From Filomicrobium sp. (GTDB lineage: Bacteria; Pseudomonadota; Alphaproteobacteria; Rhizobiales; Hyphomicrobiaceae): DNA of 45,656 bases. The notes beneath the pieces were generated by a model. That model made no database searches and had not been told where the DNA came from. It worked only from the letters and a program-made list of their open reading frames with translations. Shown piece by piece: positions 16,784-25,179 of this stretch. Positions within the stretch are counted from its first letter, which is position 1; each line of letters begins with the position of its first letter. The position numbers were made by a program, and so were the translations under genes. The stretch spans positions 1-45,656 of the forward strand of contig JARFQY010000332.1 of assembly GCA_029287535.1 (NCBI GenBank), given 5' to 3'.

Positions 16784-17793
16784 GTGTCTGGTTCCTGCTG
16801 CGTGATGCAGTGAAAAGAGCCGCCGCCGGCCCCGCCGCCTCCAAGCAACCCGCGCGACGGGATACCAACGACCCGTCGGTCGGCGAACACATCAGCGAGA
16901 ACTTCAATCGCGGAGTCTTGTGTCGCGGTTCCGTAGACGGGCACCACAACGATGCCGTTTGCGATAACGAAGTTCATATACGATGCAGGCGCGACGTCAC
17001 CTGCCCGATCAACATAGCGCCCGGTGCCGGGCACGCGAACCACGTCGAGCGCCCGACCGTCGGCATCCGTCTCCCGTTCAAGAACGCGCGCGATGGCGTC
17101 GAGAGTTTTTCCATTGGGATCTTCGCTTCCGCTCGGCGCTTGGCAGACGACGCGCCCTTCGCCTACGAACCGGGCAATGTTGTCGATATGACCATCGGTG
17201 TGGTCGTTCTTGAGACCTTCATCAATCCAGATCACCTTACGCGCAGCCATGGCTTGACGGAGCGCGCTTTCGGCTTCGTCCTTGCTCCAGCCGTTGCGGT
17301 TCGGATGAAGCAGCGTCTGCCGCGTCGTCAAAAACGTTCCCTTGCCATCATGATCGACGGCGCCACCTTCCAGAACGAAGTCATATCGCCGGATCGGCCT
17401 GCCGGCATATTCGGAGATTTCATCACCAACGGTCGCATCATCGGGCAACTCGAATTTGCCACCCCAGCCGTTGGTCCGAAAGCGCAGCGCAATCGGTCCC
17501 TCAGGTGCTTGGGCGAAGACCGGACCGGTGTCTCGCAGCCAGATATCACCATACTTGGCCGGCAGGAGTTCGGCGCTTTCCCCAACCGCCAGGCGCGCTG
17601 ACTCCAACGCCTCGGAGCCGTTCACCAGCAAACGCACTTGGTTGTCGTCCGCTAGGGCATGCACCAGGCGGGCCACATCTTCTCGCGGTGCTTCAAGGTC
17701 GCCATTCCACTCTGCGCGGTTCGCGGGCCAGGCCGTCCAAATCGCCGACTGAGGCGCCCACTCAGGTGGTATTCTGATTGAAGAATTGCTCAC
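16780..17793 (-). CDS. aguA: Agmatine deiminase
   Basis: Guanidino-modifying (PPAD-type) enzyme converting agmatine to N-carbamoylputrescine and ammonia. The 337-residue product has WRDTGP-like IWLRDTGPVF (about 84-93), the acidic and His segment NDHTDGHIDN (about 196-205), and the nucleophile Cys329 in FHCITQQEP at the C-terminus. Just before the cysteine lies a glycine-rich run, LGGGGAGGGS, longer than the usual LLGGGNIHC loop of the family. The start is a GTG at 17791-17793, 18 bases after the M3 peptidase stop, with only a weak ribosome-binding site. It overlaps aguB. Confidence 0.94.
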   Translation of the reverse strand: MSNSSIRIPPEWAPQSAIWTAWPANRAEWNGDLEAPREDVARLVHALADDNQVRLLVNGSEALESARLAVGESAELLPAKYGDIWLRDTGPVFAQAPEGPIALRFRTNGWGGKFELPDDATVGDEISEYAGRPIRRYDFVLEGGAVDHDGKGTFLTTRQTLLHPNRNGWSKDEAESALRQAMAARKVIWIDEGLKNDHTDGHIDNIARFVGEGRVVCQAPSGSEDPNGKTLDAIARVLERETDADGRALDVVRVPGTGRYVDRAGDVAPASYMNFVIANGIVVVPVYGTATQDSAIEVLADVFADRRVVGIPSRGLLGGGGAGGGSFHCITQQEPDT

Positions 17794-17811
17794 GTTTGCT
17801 TCGCTGTTGTT

Positions 17812-19908
17812 CTATGCGAACCCGCGCTTTTTTAGCAGCCCTTTGACCTCTGGAGGCCTGCCGCGGAAAGCAAGCCAGGCTTCTTCGGGGTCACGCGAGT
17901 TCCCAGCCGAGTAGATGTGTTGCTTTAGGCGACGCGCGGTCTTCCTGTCGAAGACATCGCCGGCTTCCTTGAAAGCCTGGAACGCATCGGCGTCCATCAC
18001 TTCAGACCACATGTAGCTGTAATAGCCCGCAGCGTAACCGCCCGTGATGTGCATGAAATGCGGAAGCCGGTGCCGCATGATGATCTCGCTTGGCATGCCG
18101 ATGTCTTCCAGCGCCTGCTGCTCGAACTCTGCCACGTCGAGATCATCGACCTGGCTCTCATTTTGGGCGTGCAAATCCATGTCAACAAGCGCGCAGGCGA
18201 GATACTCGACTGTGGCGAAACCCTGGTTAAAGGTCTCCGCCCTCCGCAGCTTTTTCATCATCGCCTTTGGCATCGGTTTGCCGGTCTTGTAGTGCCGGGC
18301 AAAGCGCTCCAGCACCTCCTGCTCGCCAAGCCAGTGTTCGAAAAGTTGCGAGGGAAGCTCCACGAAGTCCCGGTCCACAGCCGTTCCCGCAAGCGACGGG
18401 TAGGTTGTTTGCGACAGCATCCCATGCAGTCCGTGCCCGAATTCATGGAAGAGCGTCCGGGCGTCGTCCCATGAAAGCAGCGTTGGCGCGCCGTCGGCGC
18501 CTTTGGCGAAATTCAGAACATTGACGACGATCGGACGCACCGGACTGCGCCCAAGATTATGTGCCTTTCTGAAGCTCGACATCCAGGCGCCGGAGCGCTT
18601 GCCGGGTCGGGCGAAGTAGTCGCCCATAAAGACCGCGACATGCTCACCCTTCTTATTGGTGACTTCCCACACGAGGACATCGGGATGATAGCGCGGCGCG
18701 TCCGTGATCTCCTTGAACTTCACGCCAAAAAGCCTGCCCGCGGTATCGAAGGCGGCGGCGATCATCTGGTCGAGCTGCAGGTATCCGCGCAGTTCGCCCT
18801 CGTCGACGTCGTAACGTGCCTTACGCTCCTTTTCGGCGTAGTGGCGCCAGTCCCAGGCTTCAAGCGGCGCATTGCTGCCCTCTTGACGCGCCCGCTCGCT
18901 GAGGGCGTCACGTTCTTCAAGCGCGCGCGCCCGAGCCGGCTTCCACACCCGCTGCAGCAGCTCGTTCACCGCCGCCGGTGTTTTCGCCATGGTATCTGAG
19001 AGCACGTAATCGGCGTAGGTTTCAAAGCCCATCAGCTTGCTCAGTTCGGCACGCAGCCGAATGGTCTCCGCAAGCAACTCACGGTTGTCGGTATCCCCCC
19101 CGTTGGCACCGCGATTGGCCCACGCTCGCCAGGCTTCTTCACGCAGATGCCGCCGGCTGGAAAACGTCAAAAAGCCCTCAACGCTGGACCGTGCCAGCGT
19201 CACGGCATGGGCATCTTCTCCCTCCAACCCTAGGTCTGCCGCTGCCCGCCGGGCACTGGCTCGAAAGCCCTCCGACAGGCCGGCAAGATCATCCTCGCTG
19301 TTAAGCTGCATGTGCCAGCCTTGTTCATCGGCAAGGACGTTTTGGTTGAATGCCGTGGTCAATTCCGCAAGGCATTTGTTGATGGCCGCGACCCGCCTGC
19401 GCGACGCCGGTTTTAGCGCGGCCCCTGAGCGAACGAACCAAGTATGATAGCGATCGATGAGGCGGGTTTGTTCGGGTGTCAGGTCTAGGGATCCGCGGCG
19501 CTCGTAGAGGTCGGCGACCCTTCTGTAGAGTTTGGTGTCGAGGAAGACGGCGCTATGGTGATCGGCGAACTTGGGCGCGAACGCGCGTTCGATCTTCTGC
19601 AACTCCGGTGTCGCGTTCGCATTGACCAGATTGAAAAAAACCAGGCACACGCGATCCAATGGCAGCTTGGCTTTTTCGAGTGCGAGAATGGTGTTGTTGA
19701 ATGCCGGCTTGCTGGTTCCAGCCGCGATTTTTTTGACTGCCGCGCGATGGTCCTTGAGCGCCTGCGTCATCGCCGTTTCCAGGTGCTTCGGGGTCAGCAC
19801 GCTGAACGGTGGCAAGCCAAACGGCGTGCGCCATGTCCCTAGCGCGGGGTTCTGAACGGCGGACCTTTTCGCGGGCTTTGCGGCTGCGGCGGGAAGGTTT
19901 CGTGGCAT
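17812..19908 (-). CDS. M3-family metallopeptidase (oligopeptidase A / dipeptidyl carboxypeptidase type)
   Basis: Zinc peptidase of the thimet oligopeptidase family that degrades short peptides in the cytoplasm or periplasm. The 698-residue product carries the HEFGH zinc motif (His488, Glu489, His492) with the third ligand Glu517 in FVELPSQ, and late substrate-site residues HITGGYAAGYYSYMWSEV. Length and motifs fit Dcp or PrlC; I cannot separate them. No signal peptide is visible, suggesting a cytoplasmic enzyme. I used the ATG at 19906-19908 (AGAAGAGAG upstream); the frame is open 130 codons more, but that part reads through a terminator-like hairpin and looks non-coding. It precedes aguA by 18 bases and is probably the first gene of that operon. 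Confidence 0.9.
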   Translation of the reverse strand: MPRNLPAAAAKPAKRSAVQNPALGTWRTPFGLPPFSVLTPKHLETAMTQALKDHRAAVKKIAAGTSKPAFNNTILALEKAKLPLDRVCLVFFNLVNANATPELQKIERAFAPKFADHHSAVFLDTKLYRRVADLYERRGSLDLTPEQTRLIDRYHTWFVRSGAALKPASRRRVAAINKCLAELTTAFNQNVLADEQGWHMQLNSEDDLAGLSEGFRASARRAAADLGLEGEDAHAVTLARSSVEGFLTFSSRRHLREEAWRAWANRGANGGDTDNRELLAETIRLRAELSKLMGFETYADYVLSDTMAKTPAAVNELLQRVWKPARARALEERDALSERARQEGSNAPLEAWDWRHYAEKERKARYDVDEGELRGYLQLDQMIAAAFDTAGRLFGVKFKEITDAPRYHPDVLVWEVTNKKGEHVAVFMGDYFARPGKRSGAWMSSFRKAHNLGRSPVRPIVVNVLNFAKGADGAPTLLSWDDARTLFHEFGHGLHGMLSQTTYPSLAGTAVDRDFVELPSQLFEHWLGEQEVLERFARHYKTGKPMPKAMMKKLRRAETFNQGFATVEYLACALVDMDLHAQNESQVDDLDVAEFEQQALEDIGMPSEIIMRHRLPHFMHITGGYAAGYYSYMWSEVMDADAFQAFKEAGDVFDRKTARRLKQHIYSAGNSRDPEEAWLAFRGRPPEVKGLLKKRGFA

Positions 19909-20020
19909 CAGCTCTCTTCTCGGGGATTGGAATCGCGGGATTGGTCGGGGACGATTGAACCGGGCGAACCTTATCAGGCCGCCAACACGATGCCACCCGT
20001 CGTCGGCGCGATTTGAGACC

Positions 20021-20053
20021 CAAAACAAAACACGGCCGGTTGGGGGACCGGCC
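20021..20053 (-). terminator. Intrinsic terminator-like hairpin (leftward)
   Basis: GGCCGGT (20034-20040) and ACCGGCC (20047-20053) form a perfect seven-base stem with a TGGGGG loop. In the leftward direction it is followed by GTGTTTTGTTTTG, a T-rich tail. It lies 113 bases upstream of the M3 peptidase start, so it either ends a small RNA or acts as an attenuator for that operon. Confidence 0.6.
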
Positions 20054-20280
20054 TTGTTTCGTAGGAGAAGGTAATGTGATGGTTGCCGCACGGCCCGGCC
20101 TTGAAGCGTGGGCCCCAGTGGGGCTGGGGGGCGTTGTCCAGGGCTTCGTCCTCGAGACCGGACCGAGAGGCAACGCGGATTAATCTGAAACCGGTTTGGG
20201 GCAGCGAATGGGCAATCAAGCGACCTCATTCGGGCTATCACGCGGTCATTCAGTGTTCCGACATGCGGCCTGAAGAGCGT

Positions 20281-20330
20281 AAAAGAAAGGCCCTGCACGT
20301 CGCCTCGGGGGGGATGCGTGGTGCAGGGCC
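20281..20330 (-). terminator. Intrinsic terminator-like hairpin (leftward)
   Basis: A perfect ten-base stem, GGCCCTGCAC (20289-20298) with GTGCAGGGCC (20321-20330), encloses a 22-base loop that contains seven C's when read leftward. The leftward tail is TTTCTTTT. No annotated leftward gene ends just upstream of it, which argues for an untranslated transcript. Confidence 0.6.
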
Positions 20331-20389
20331 AACTAAGGGGAACACAACTAGGAGATAATCGGCCGGCCCGAACTCTGTGGGGGGGCGCA

Positions 20390-20420
20390 TCAGAAGGGAA
20401 TTTGGGGGCAACTCTTCTGA
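20390..20420. repeat. Inverted repeat with C/G-rich loop
   Basis: TCAGAAG (20390-20396) and CTTCTGA (20414-20420) form a seven-base stem around a 17-base loop containing GGGGG (leftward CCCCC). It lies 60 bases from the 20281-20330 hairpin and shares its C-rich-loop character on the leftward strand. Confidence 0.5.
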
Positions 20421-20676
20421 CACTTTGACAGTGCCCAGGCCGGCGCTGACGATCTCTAATTTACCGATCAATCAGGCGGCGTGGAGTCGCCAATGTGGCG
20501 CTCCCGTGATTTTTGTTGCCGGCTGTTACAAACTCTATTTGGGCGGCGTTTTCGCTAATCAGACTGGCTCTCAATCCTTGCAATCTGTTCACGGTAGCGC
20601 GATCATGAACAATCGATGACAGCGATGTCCGGCTGTTCCAGGGGCCGGGCGGATCCGCGAGCAAAGGAGGCGCGTT

Positions 20677-21078
20677 TTGAGCGATTGCGAGCCGATACAC
20701 TACTTGCAGCCACGGAGAGGCAGCGTGAACTCCGTGGCGGCGCCGGGCCTTACGGGTAGCGGTGAGCAAAAACATTCCAGCGCTCAGACACGTTTCAACC
20801 GGCAGGAGCTTGCTCAGATCCTGGCGGTTTACGGCCGCAAGGTCGCCGCTGGTGAATGGCGTGACTATGCCATCGACATGGGCCGCGACACCGCGGTGTT
20901 TTCCATCTTTCGCAAGACCAGCGAATGTCCGCTCTTGCGAATTGAAAAGAACCCCAAACTGGCACGTAAGCAGGGGGCCTATTCGGTCATCGCGGCAACG
21001 GGTCTGATCCTGAAGCGAGGCCATGATCTACGTCGCGTGCTGGATGTGCTTGAGAGGCGCGTCGCCGTCGTGCGTTGA
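20677..21078 (+). CDS. DUF2794 domain protein
   Basis: A conserved alphaproteobacterial protein of unknown function. The 133-residue product has a poorly conserved N-terminus and the DUF2794 core (about 38-128). Recognisable segments are QILAVYGRKVAAGEWRDYAI, LRIEKNPKLARKQGAYSV and ATGLILKRGHDL. No signal peptide or membrane segment is seen. The start is a TTG with a strong AAAGGAGG site six bases upstream; no ATG or GTG gives a full-length product. It converges with the GNAT gene ten bases away. Confidence 0.85.
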   Translation: MSDCEPIHYLQPRRGSVNSVAAPGLTGSGEQKHSSAQTRFNRQELAQILAVYGRKVAAGEWRDYAIDMGRDTAVFSIFRKTSECPLLRIEKNPKLARKQGAYSVIAATGLILKRGHDLRRVLDVLERRVAVVR

Positions 21079-21088
21079 CGCGATCGCC

Positions 21089-21616
21089 TCATTCAGCTGG
21101 AGGTTCGTGCGCACCGACTCCCAGGGTGCGCTGCAGATAAACCCCAGTTAACCACTGTCCCCGTTTCCAACCTATGTTTGGAAACTCGCCCACTTTTTGA
21201 AACCCGAGCGACCGATGCAGCGCCAGCGAAGCATCGCCGTCCGGCAGGCTGATAGCGGCAATCATCTGTCGGAACCCCACGGACGTTGCTTCGGTAATGA
21301 TGGCATTGAGTAAGGCCCGCCCAACGCCCAAACGTCGGAATTCCGGGGCGATGTAGATTGAATCCTCGACAGTAAAACGAAACCCCGGCCGCTTATTGAA
21401 GGCGTCCACGTGGGCATATCCCATAACGTCGCCATCAGCGCTCTCCGTCACGAGGAAGGGGAAGCCCGCGCCCTTTCGCAGCTCATAGCGGCGCGTCATT
21501 TCTTCGAGGCTTGGCGCCTCATACTCCCAGCTGACCAAAAGCTCCTTCACGGCGTGGGCGTAGATCGCCGTGATGTCTGGAATGTCCCTGTGCTCCGCCG
21601 GTCGGATCCTGTGCAT
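21089..21616 (-). CDS. GNAT-family N-acetyltransferase (phosphinothricin acetyltransferase-like)
   Basis: Acetyl-CoA-dependent N-acetyltransferase. The 175-residue product matches the Pat/Bar/MddA-like branch in its overall pattern: IRPAEHRDIPDITAIYAHAV at the start, VEDSIYIAPEFRRLGVGRALL with the acetyl-CoA loop RRLGVG near residues 94-99, and LHRSLGFQKVGEF near 134-146. Substrates in this branch include phosphinothricin, methionine sulfone or other amino acid analogues; which one applies here is not known. It lies downstream of the BI-1 gene on the same strand but beyond that gene's terminator, so it may depend on read-through or a short promoter. Confidence 0.85.
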   Translation of the reverse strand: MHRIRPAEHRDIPDITAIYAHAVKELLVSWEYEAPSLEEMTRRYELRKGAGFPFLVTESADGDVMGYAHVDAFNKRPGFRFTVEDSIYIAPEFRRLGVGRALLNAIITEATSVGFRQMIAAISLPDGDASLALHRSLGFQKVGEFPNIGWKRGQWLTGVYLQRTLGVGAHEPPAE

Positions 21617-21630
21617 CTCGAAATCTCATT

Positions 21631-21667
21631 ACAAAAAGAAAACCCCGCCGGCGGTACCGGCGGGGTT
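21631..21667 (-). terminator. Rho-independent terminator of the BI-1/YccA gene
   Basis: AACCCCGCCG (21641-21650) pairs with CGGCGGGGTT (21658-21667) around a seven-base loop, followed leftward by TTCTTTTTGT. It begins 33 bases after the BI-1 gene stop. The stem and T-tract are both good. Confidence 0.85.
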
Positions 21668-21699
21668 ACTTTACAGGACGAATAAGGTCCGGGGTTCTC

Positions 21700-22434
21700 T
21701 TACTCTTGGTTGCCCATGAAGGACAGCAAGAATTGGAACATGTTGACGAAGTCGAGGTACAGGCTCAAAGCGCCCATGACCGATGCCTTCGCAACCAATT
21801 CCGCGTTGTGGCGGATCACCAGATACTCGTCCTTGATGCGCTGCGTGTCATAAGCCGTCAGACCAGCGAACACCAACAGGCCGATCACCGAAATGGCGAA
21901 CTGGAGCGCACTCGACTGCAGGAACCAGTTTACGATCATGGCCAGGATAATCCCGACCACGCCCATAATCAGGAACGACCCCCAGCCCGAAAGGTCGCGT
22001 TTGGTCGTGTAACCATAAAGCGAGAGGCTGGCGAAAGCCGCCGCGGTGACGAAGAACGTCTGCGCGATCGAGCTACCCGTGAAGAAGGTAAACACGGCTG
22101 ACATCGACACGCCCATCACGGCTGCGAATGCCCAGAACACCATTTGGGTGGCTTGCGCGCTGAGCTTATGCAACCCGAAGCTGAGCACCAGCACGAAGAC
22201 GAGCGGTGAAAGCATCAAAATGTACTTCAGCGGCGACACATAGAGCGCCTGGAAGACAGCCGGGTCGGATTTCGCCCAAGCTGAAACCAGGAACGCAACA
22301 AGTCCCGTCAGAGCAACGCCGGCGGACATGTAGTTATATACGCCGAGCATGTAGGAGCGCAGGCCCTCATCGACCGCTGCGCCAGTGCGCGCCGTGGTCG
22401 CTGCCTGAGCGTAGCGATTGTCGTACTGCGTCAT
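21700..22434 (-). CDS. Bax inhibitor-1 / YccA family membrane protein
   Basis: Inner-membrane protein of the TMBIM/BI-1 family; bacterial members act as pH-sensitive calcium leak channels or modulate FtsH. The 244-residue product has a hydrophilic N-terminus of about 25 residues and seven hydrophobic segments. The late conserved TAYDTQRIKDEY and YLDFVNMFQFLL carry the aspartates of the proposed pore sensor. Upstream bases AGAGGATTAACTT form the ribosome-binding region. It is followed by a clear terminator and is likely monocistronic. Confidence 0.92.
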   Translation of the reverse strand: MTQYDNRYAQAATTARTGAAVDEGLRSYMLGVYNYMSAGVALTGLVAFLVSAWAKSDPAVFQALYVSPLKYILMLSPLVFVLVLSFGLHKLSAQATQMVFWAFAAVMGVSMSAVFTFFTGSSIAQTFFVTAAAFASLSLYGYTTKRDLSGWGSFLIMGVVGIILAMIVNWFLQSSALQFAISVIGLLVFAGLTAYDTQRIKDEYLVIRHNAELVAKASVMGALSLYLDFVNMFQFLLSFMGNQE

Positions 22435-22509
22435 AAGTTAATCCTCTTTGACCCATGCAACGGAAGTTTCAAGACACCGGATCGAATATGTCCATAGATC
22501 CGAGTGAAT

Positions 22510-22544
22510 TCAAGGCTCGCAGGTCAGGTTTAGCCGAGCCTTGA
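22510..22544. repeat. Perfect 10-base inverted repeat between ybbP-like gene and BI-1 gene
   Basis: TCAAGGCTCG (22510-22519) pairs with CGAGCCTTGA (22535-22544) around a 15-base loop. It lies 53 bases past the permease stop, so it may terminate or stabilise the leftward ybbA-ybbP message. No T-tract follows in either direction. Confidence 0.5.
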
Positions 22545-22551
22545 GCCACTA

Positions 22552-22565
22552 ACCAATGGATTGGT
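22552..22565. promoter_or_regulatory. Short palindrome, possible operator
   Basis: ACCAAT-GG-ATTGGT is a perfect six-base inverted repeat with a two-base spacer, upstream of the leftward BI-1 gene. Palindromes of this size occur by chance, so the role is speculative. Confidence 0.25.
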
Positions 22566-22596
22566 CAGAGTTGTGTCAGTTTGCACCATATTCCGT

Positions 22597-25179
22597 CTAT
22601 TCTGACCGCAAATAGGGGACTGGACGAGCCCGGAGCACCTGCAACGTACCCAATCCGCCGAGAATAACAACCAGCGCGATAGATATCCCCAGGGCCTGAA
22701 AAACCGCCGGCCACGAAAGCACGAAGGGCAGATCAATAACCTGGGTGAGCGCGACCCAGGCGGCAAAACCACCAAGCAGAATGGCAAAGCATGCGGTGAT
22801 TGCGGCCAGCAGCAGGTATTCAAACGCGTGCGCGGTGAGGATTCGCCGCCTCGTCGCGCCGAGCGCCTTGAAGATGACCGCGTCCAAAATGCGCCGCCGT
22901 TGGGCTGTCGCCAGGGCACCCGCCAGCACCAACGCTCCGGCGAACAGCGTGACGCTCCCCGCAACGCGCACCGCCGTCATGATTTTCGAGAAAACGGTGT
23001 TAAAGGCGTCCACGGCATCGCGCACGCGGATAGCCGTGACCGTCGGAAACGCCTTGGACAGGGCCCGCATCGTGGCAGCTTCCTTCGCGATCTCCAGGTC
23101 GTCGGGGAAGTGAATTGTCGCGAGCATGTTGGAAGGTGCGCCCGCAAGCGTGTTGGGTGAGAAGATCATCACGAAGTTGATCGACAGGCTGTCCCAGTCA
23201 AGTTCGCGCAAATTGGAGATTTCCGCGGAAACATTCCGCCCGAGTACGTTGACTGTAATCTGGTCGCCAATGCCGACGCCGAGCATCCGGGCAAGGTCGG
23301 CTTCAAACGAGACAAGCGGTGGACCGGAGTAATTCTCTCCCCACCATTCGCCTTTCACCACGCGTGACCCTTGCGGTAGCTCGTCCGCGTAGGTGATACC
23401 GCGATCGCCGCGCAGCACCCATTCGGCCTCCGCGGCAGGTTTAATCTCCTCGACCTTGCGGCCGCCGAGCTCAACAAGTCGGCCGCGAAGCATCGGCGCC
23501 TGTTGCAGCCGTGCCTGGGGGACATCGCCGGTAATAACCGACTGCAAGCGGTCCATCTCCGCGCGCGGGATGTCGAGCACGAAGTAGTCGGGCGCGTTCT
23601 TTGGCAGCTTGCCGGTCAGTTCCTCGACGAACGAGGCATCTGTGAGGGCCACGGCCACCAGCATCGACAGCCCTGCTCCCAGAGACAGCACGACTGTTCG
23701 CGCCAGCCCACCCGGCGCGGCGACGCTGCCGAGTGCGATGGCGAGCTCTGGCGTAGCCGGTCGTGGAATACGTCGTGCCACCCAGGTCACCAGGTGGCCA
23801 AGGCCGTAGAACACCAGCAAGCTCAAGCTCAGTCCGGCGGCGAGATACGCCGCCACCCACGGAGTGTCGGACGAGAAGATCGCCAACAAGAGGAGGATGA
23901 GGCCGATACCCGCGGTCGCGGCCATGATTGTCCAGCTGGGCAAACCTGAAGTCTCCCCGACCTGATCACGAAACAAAACGGCGGGAGAGATGAGCTCCGC
24001 CCGCCCCAGCGGCCAGAGAGAAAAAAGCAGCGCGACCAGAAGGCCGTAAACAGCCGCCGCAAAAAGACTGCCCAGTGAAATGGAAAGCACCGGTGGTATT
24101 GGCAGCATGTCCCCGTAGAGCGCTTTGAGAATGCTGGGGATGATTAATCCCGCGGCCAGACCGATGGCAATTCCGATCAGCGTGATCGCCAGGATCTGCA
24201 CCATGAACACGCTGAAGATGGTTCGATTGCTGGCACCCACGGATTTCATCGTGGCGATCGTGCGCCGCCGCCTGTCGATGTAGTTCGTGACAGCATTGGC
24301 AATCCCCACACCGCCAACGATCAGGGCTGTCAGTCCGATCAGTGTCAGAAACTGGCGCAGGCGCTCTAGCGTCCGCCGAACCTGAGGTGAAGGATCGGAG
24401 CGGTCGACAATAGTAAAGCCGCCATCGGACAACTGCCTCTTCAGTTCCGCCCGCGCGGTGTCCAGGGCCTCAGCATCCTCTTCGCCGTCATCCTGCAGGG
24501 CGATCGCATAACGCCAGCGGATGAGCGCGCCCGGCTTCAGTAGACCAGTCTTTTCCAGAAACTCGGTCGAAATCAGAATGCGGGGGCCATAGGTCAGCCG
24601 ATCCAGAAGGCCGTCGGGTTCCGACTCAATCACGCCACTGATTTTTATGGGGGCCGAGCCCAGCTCGAGCTCGTCTCCGATGTTGAGCCCGAGTCGTTCA
24701 AGCAGGATCGGCTCGACCACCACGCCATCCGCAAGCGTTTCTTCAAGCTCCTTGCCACCTTTCAGCTTCATCTCACCGACCAGCGGGTAGACAGAATCCA
24801 CACTCTTCAACTCGGCGAGGCTTTGTTCCTTGGCGTCTTGGGTGCGTGCCATCACCCGCATGGTGGCGGTCTCGCTGATCAGTCCGACACCATCCAACGC
24901 GTCGCGCTCAGTTGGTGTTGCTCGTGCGTGCATTCGGGAGAGTGAGATATCTCCACCGATGATCTGGCGCCCCTGCTGTTCGAGCCCGATGACCAGCGCG
25001 TTCGCCAGCGCGCCAATAGCCGCGATCACCATCACGCCGAGGGCCACGCAGGCCATGAACACAATGAAGCCTTCAAGGCCGCCGCGCATCTGCCGCGCCG
25101 CCAGACGCACTGCAAGCGGCATCTGCATCGTCCGGTTGGACGCGGGCCGCCGAAGGGTTTCGGTGTCGGTCGCAGTCAT
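22597..25179 (-). CDS. ybbP: FtsX-like ABC transporter permease (YbbP family)
   Basis: Large inner-membrane permease working with the ATPase encoded just upstream. The 860-residue product has an N-terminal membrane helix (about 35-65), then a periplasmic region, and a first FtsX-type membrane block (about 275-400). A middle set of helices (about 415-510), a second extracytoplasmic domain (about 515-735) and a final FtsX block (about 740-850) follow. This MacB-like permease with a duplicated core matches YbbP. In E. coli ybbA-ybbP lies next to tesA, as here. The exported substrate is unknown; lipids or lyso-products have been suggested from the tesA association. The ATG overlaps the ybbA stop (ATGA). 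Confidence 0.9.
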   Translation of the reverse strand: MTATDTETLRRPASNRTMQMPLAVRLAARQMRGGLEGFIVFMACVALGVMVIAAIGALANALVIGLEQQGRQIIGGDISLSRMHARATPTERDALDGVGLISETATMRVMARTQDAKEQSLAELKSVDSVYPLVGEMKLKGGKELEETLADGVVVEPILLERLGLNIGDELELGSAPIKISGVIESEPDGLLDRLTYGPRILISTEFLEKTGLLKPGALIRWRYAIALQDDGEEDAEALDTARAELKRQLSDGGFTIVDRSDPSPQVRRTLERLRQFLTLIGLTALIVGGVGIANAVTNYIDRRRRTIATMKSVGASNRTIFSVFMVQILAITLIGIAIGLAAGLIIPSILKALYGDMLPIPPVLSISLGSLFAAAVYGLLVALLFSLWPLGRAELISPAVLFRDQVGETSGLPSWTIMAATAGIGLILLLLAIFSSDTPWVAAYLAAGLSLSLLVFYGLGHLVTWVARRIPRPATPELAIALGSVAAPGGLARTVVLSLGAGLSMLVAVALTDASFVEELTGKLPKNAPDYFVLDIPRAEMDRLQSVITGDVPQARLQQAPMLRGRLVELGGRKVEEIKPAAEAEWVLRGDRGITYADELPQGSRVVKGEWWGENYSGPPLVSFEADLARMLGVGIGDQITVNVLGRNVSAEISNLRELDWDSLSINFVMIFSPNTLAGAPSNMLATIHFPDDLEIAKEAATMRALSKAFPTVTAIRVRDAVDAFNTVFSKIMTAVRVAGSVTLFAGALVLAGALATAQRRRILDAVIFKALGATRRRILTAHAFEYLLLAAITACFAILLGGFAAWVALTQVIDLPFVLSWPAVFQALGISIALVVILGGLGTLQVLRARPVPYLRSE

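Larger units (their letters stand above)
19909..20676 (-). ncRNA. Candidate non-coding RNA locus in a gene-free stretch
   Basis: About 770 bases separate the M3 peptidase from the DUF2794 gene with no credible ORF. On the leftward strand there are two terminator-like hairpins (20281-20330 and 20021-20053) and a further hairpin (20390-20420). Read leftward, C-runs of five to seven bases fall in the three loops and in one open segment (20379-20385). C-rich loops can pair with ribosome-binding sites, as in known alphaproteobacterial small RNAs. One or two leftward small RNAs, or an unusually long structured leader of the peptidase operon, would fit. I found no promoter and no match to 6S, SRP or tmRNA consensus by eye. 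Confidence 0.35.

Noticed and set aside
19909-20298. 130-codon N-terminal extension of the M3 peptidase
   Set aside because: It reads through a perfect terminator-like hairpin and lacks protein-like composition; the ATG at 19908 has a ribosome-binding site and fits family length.
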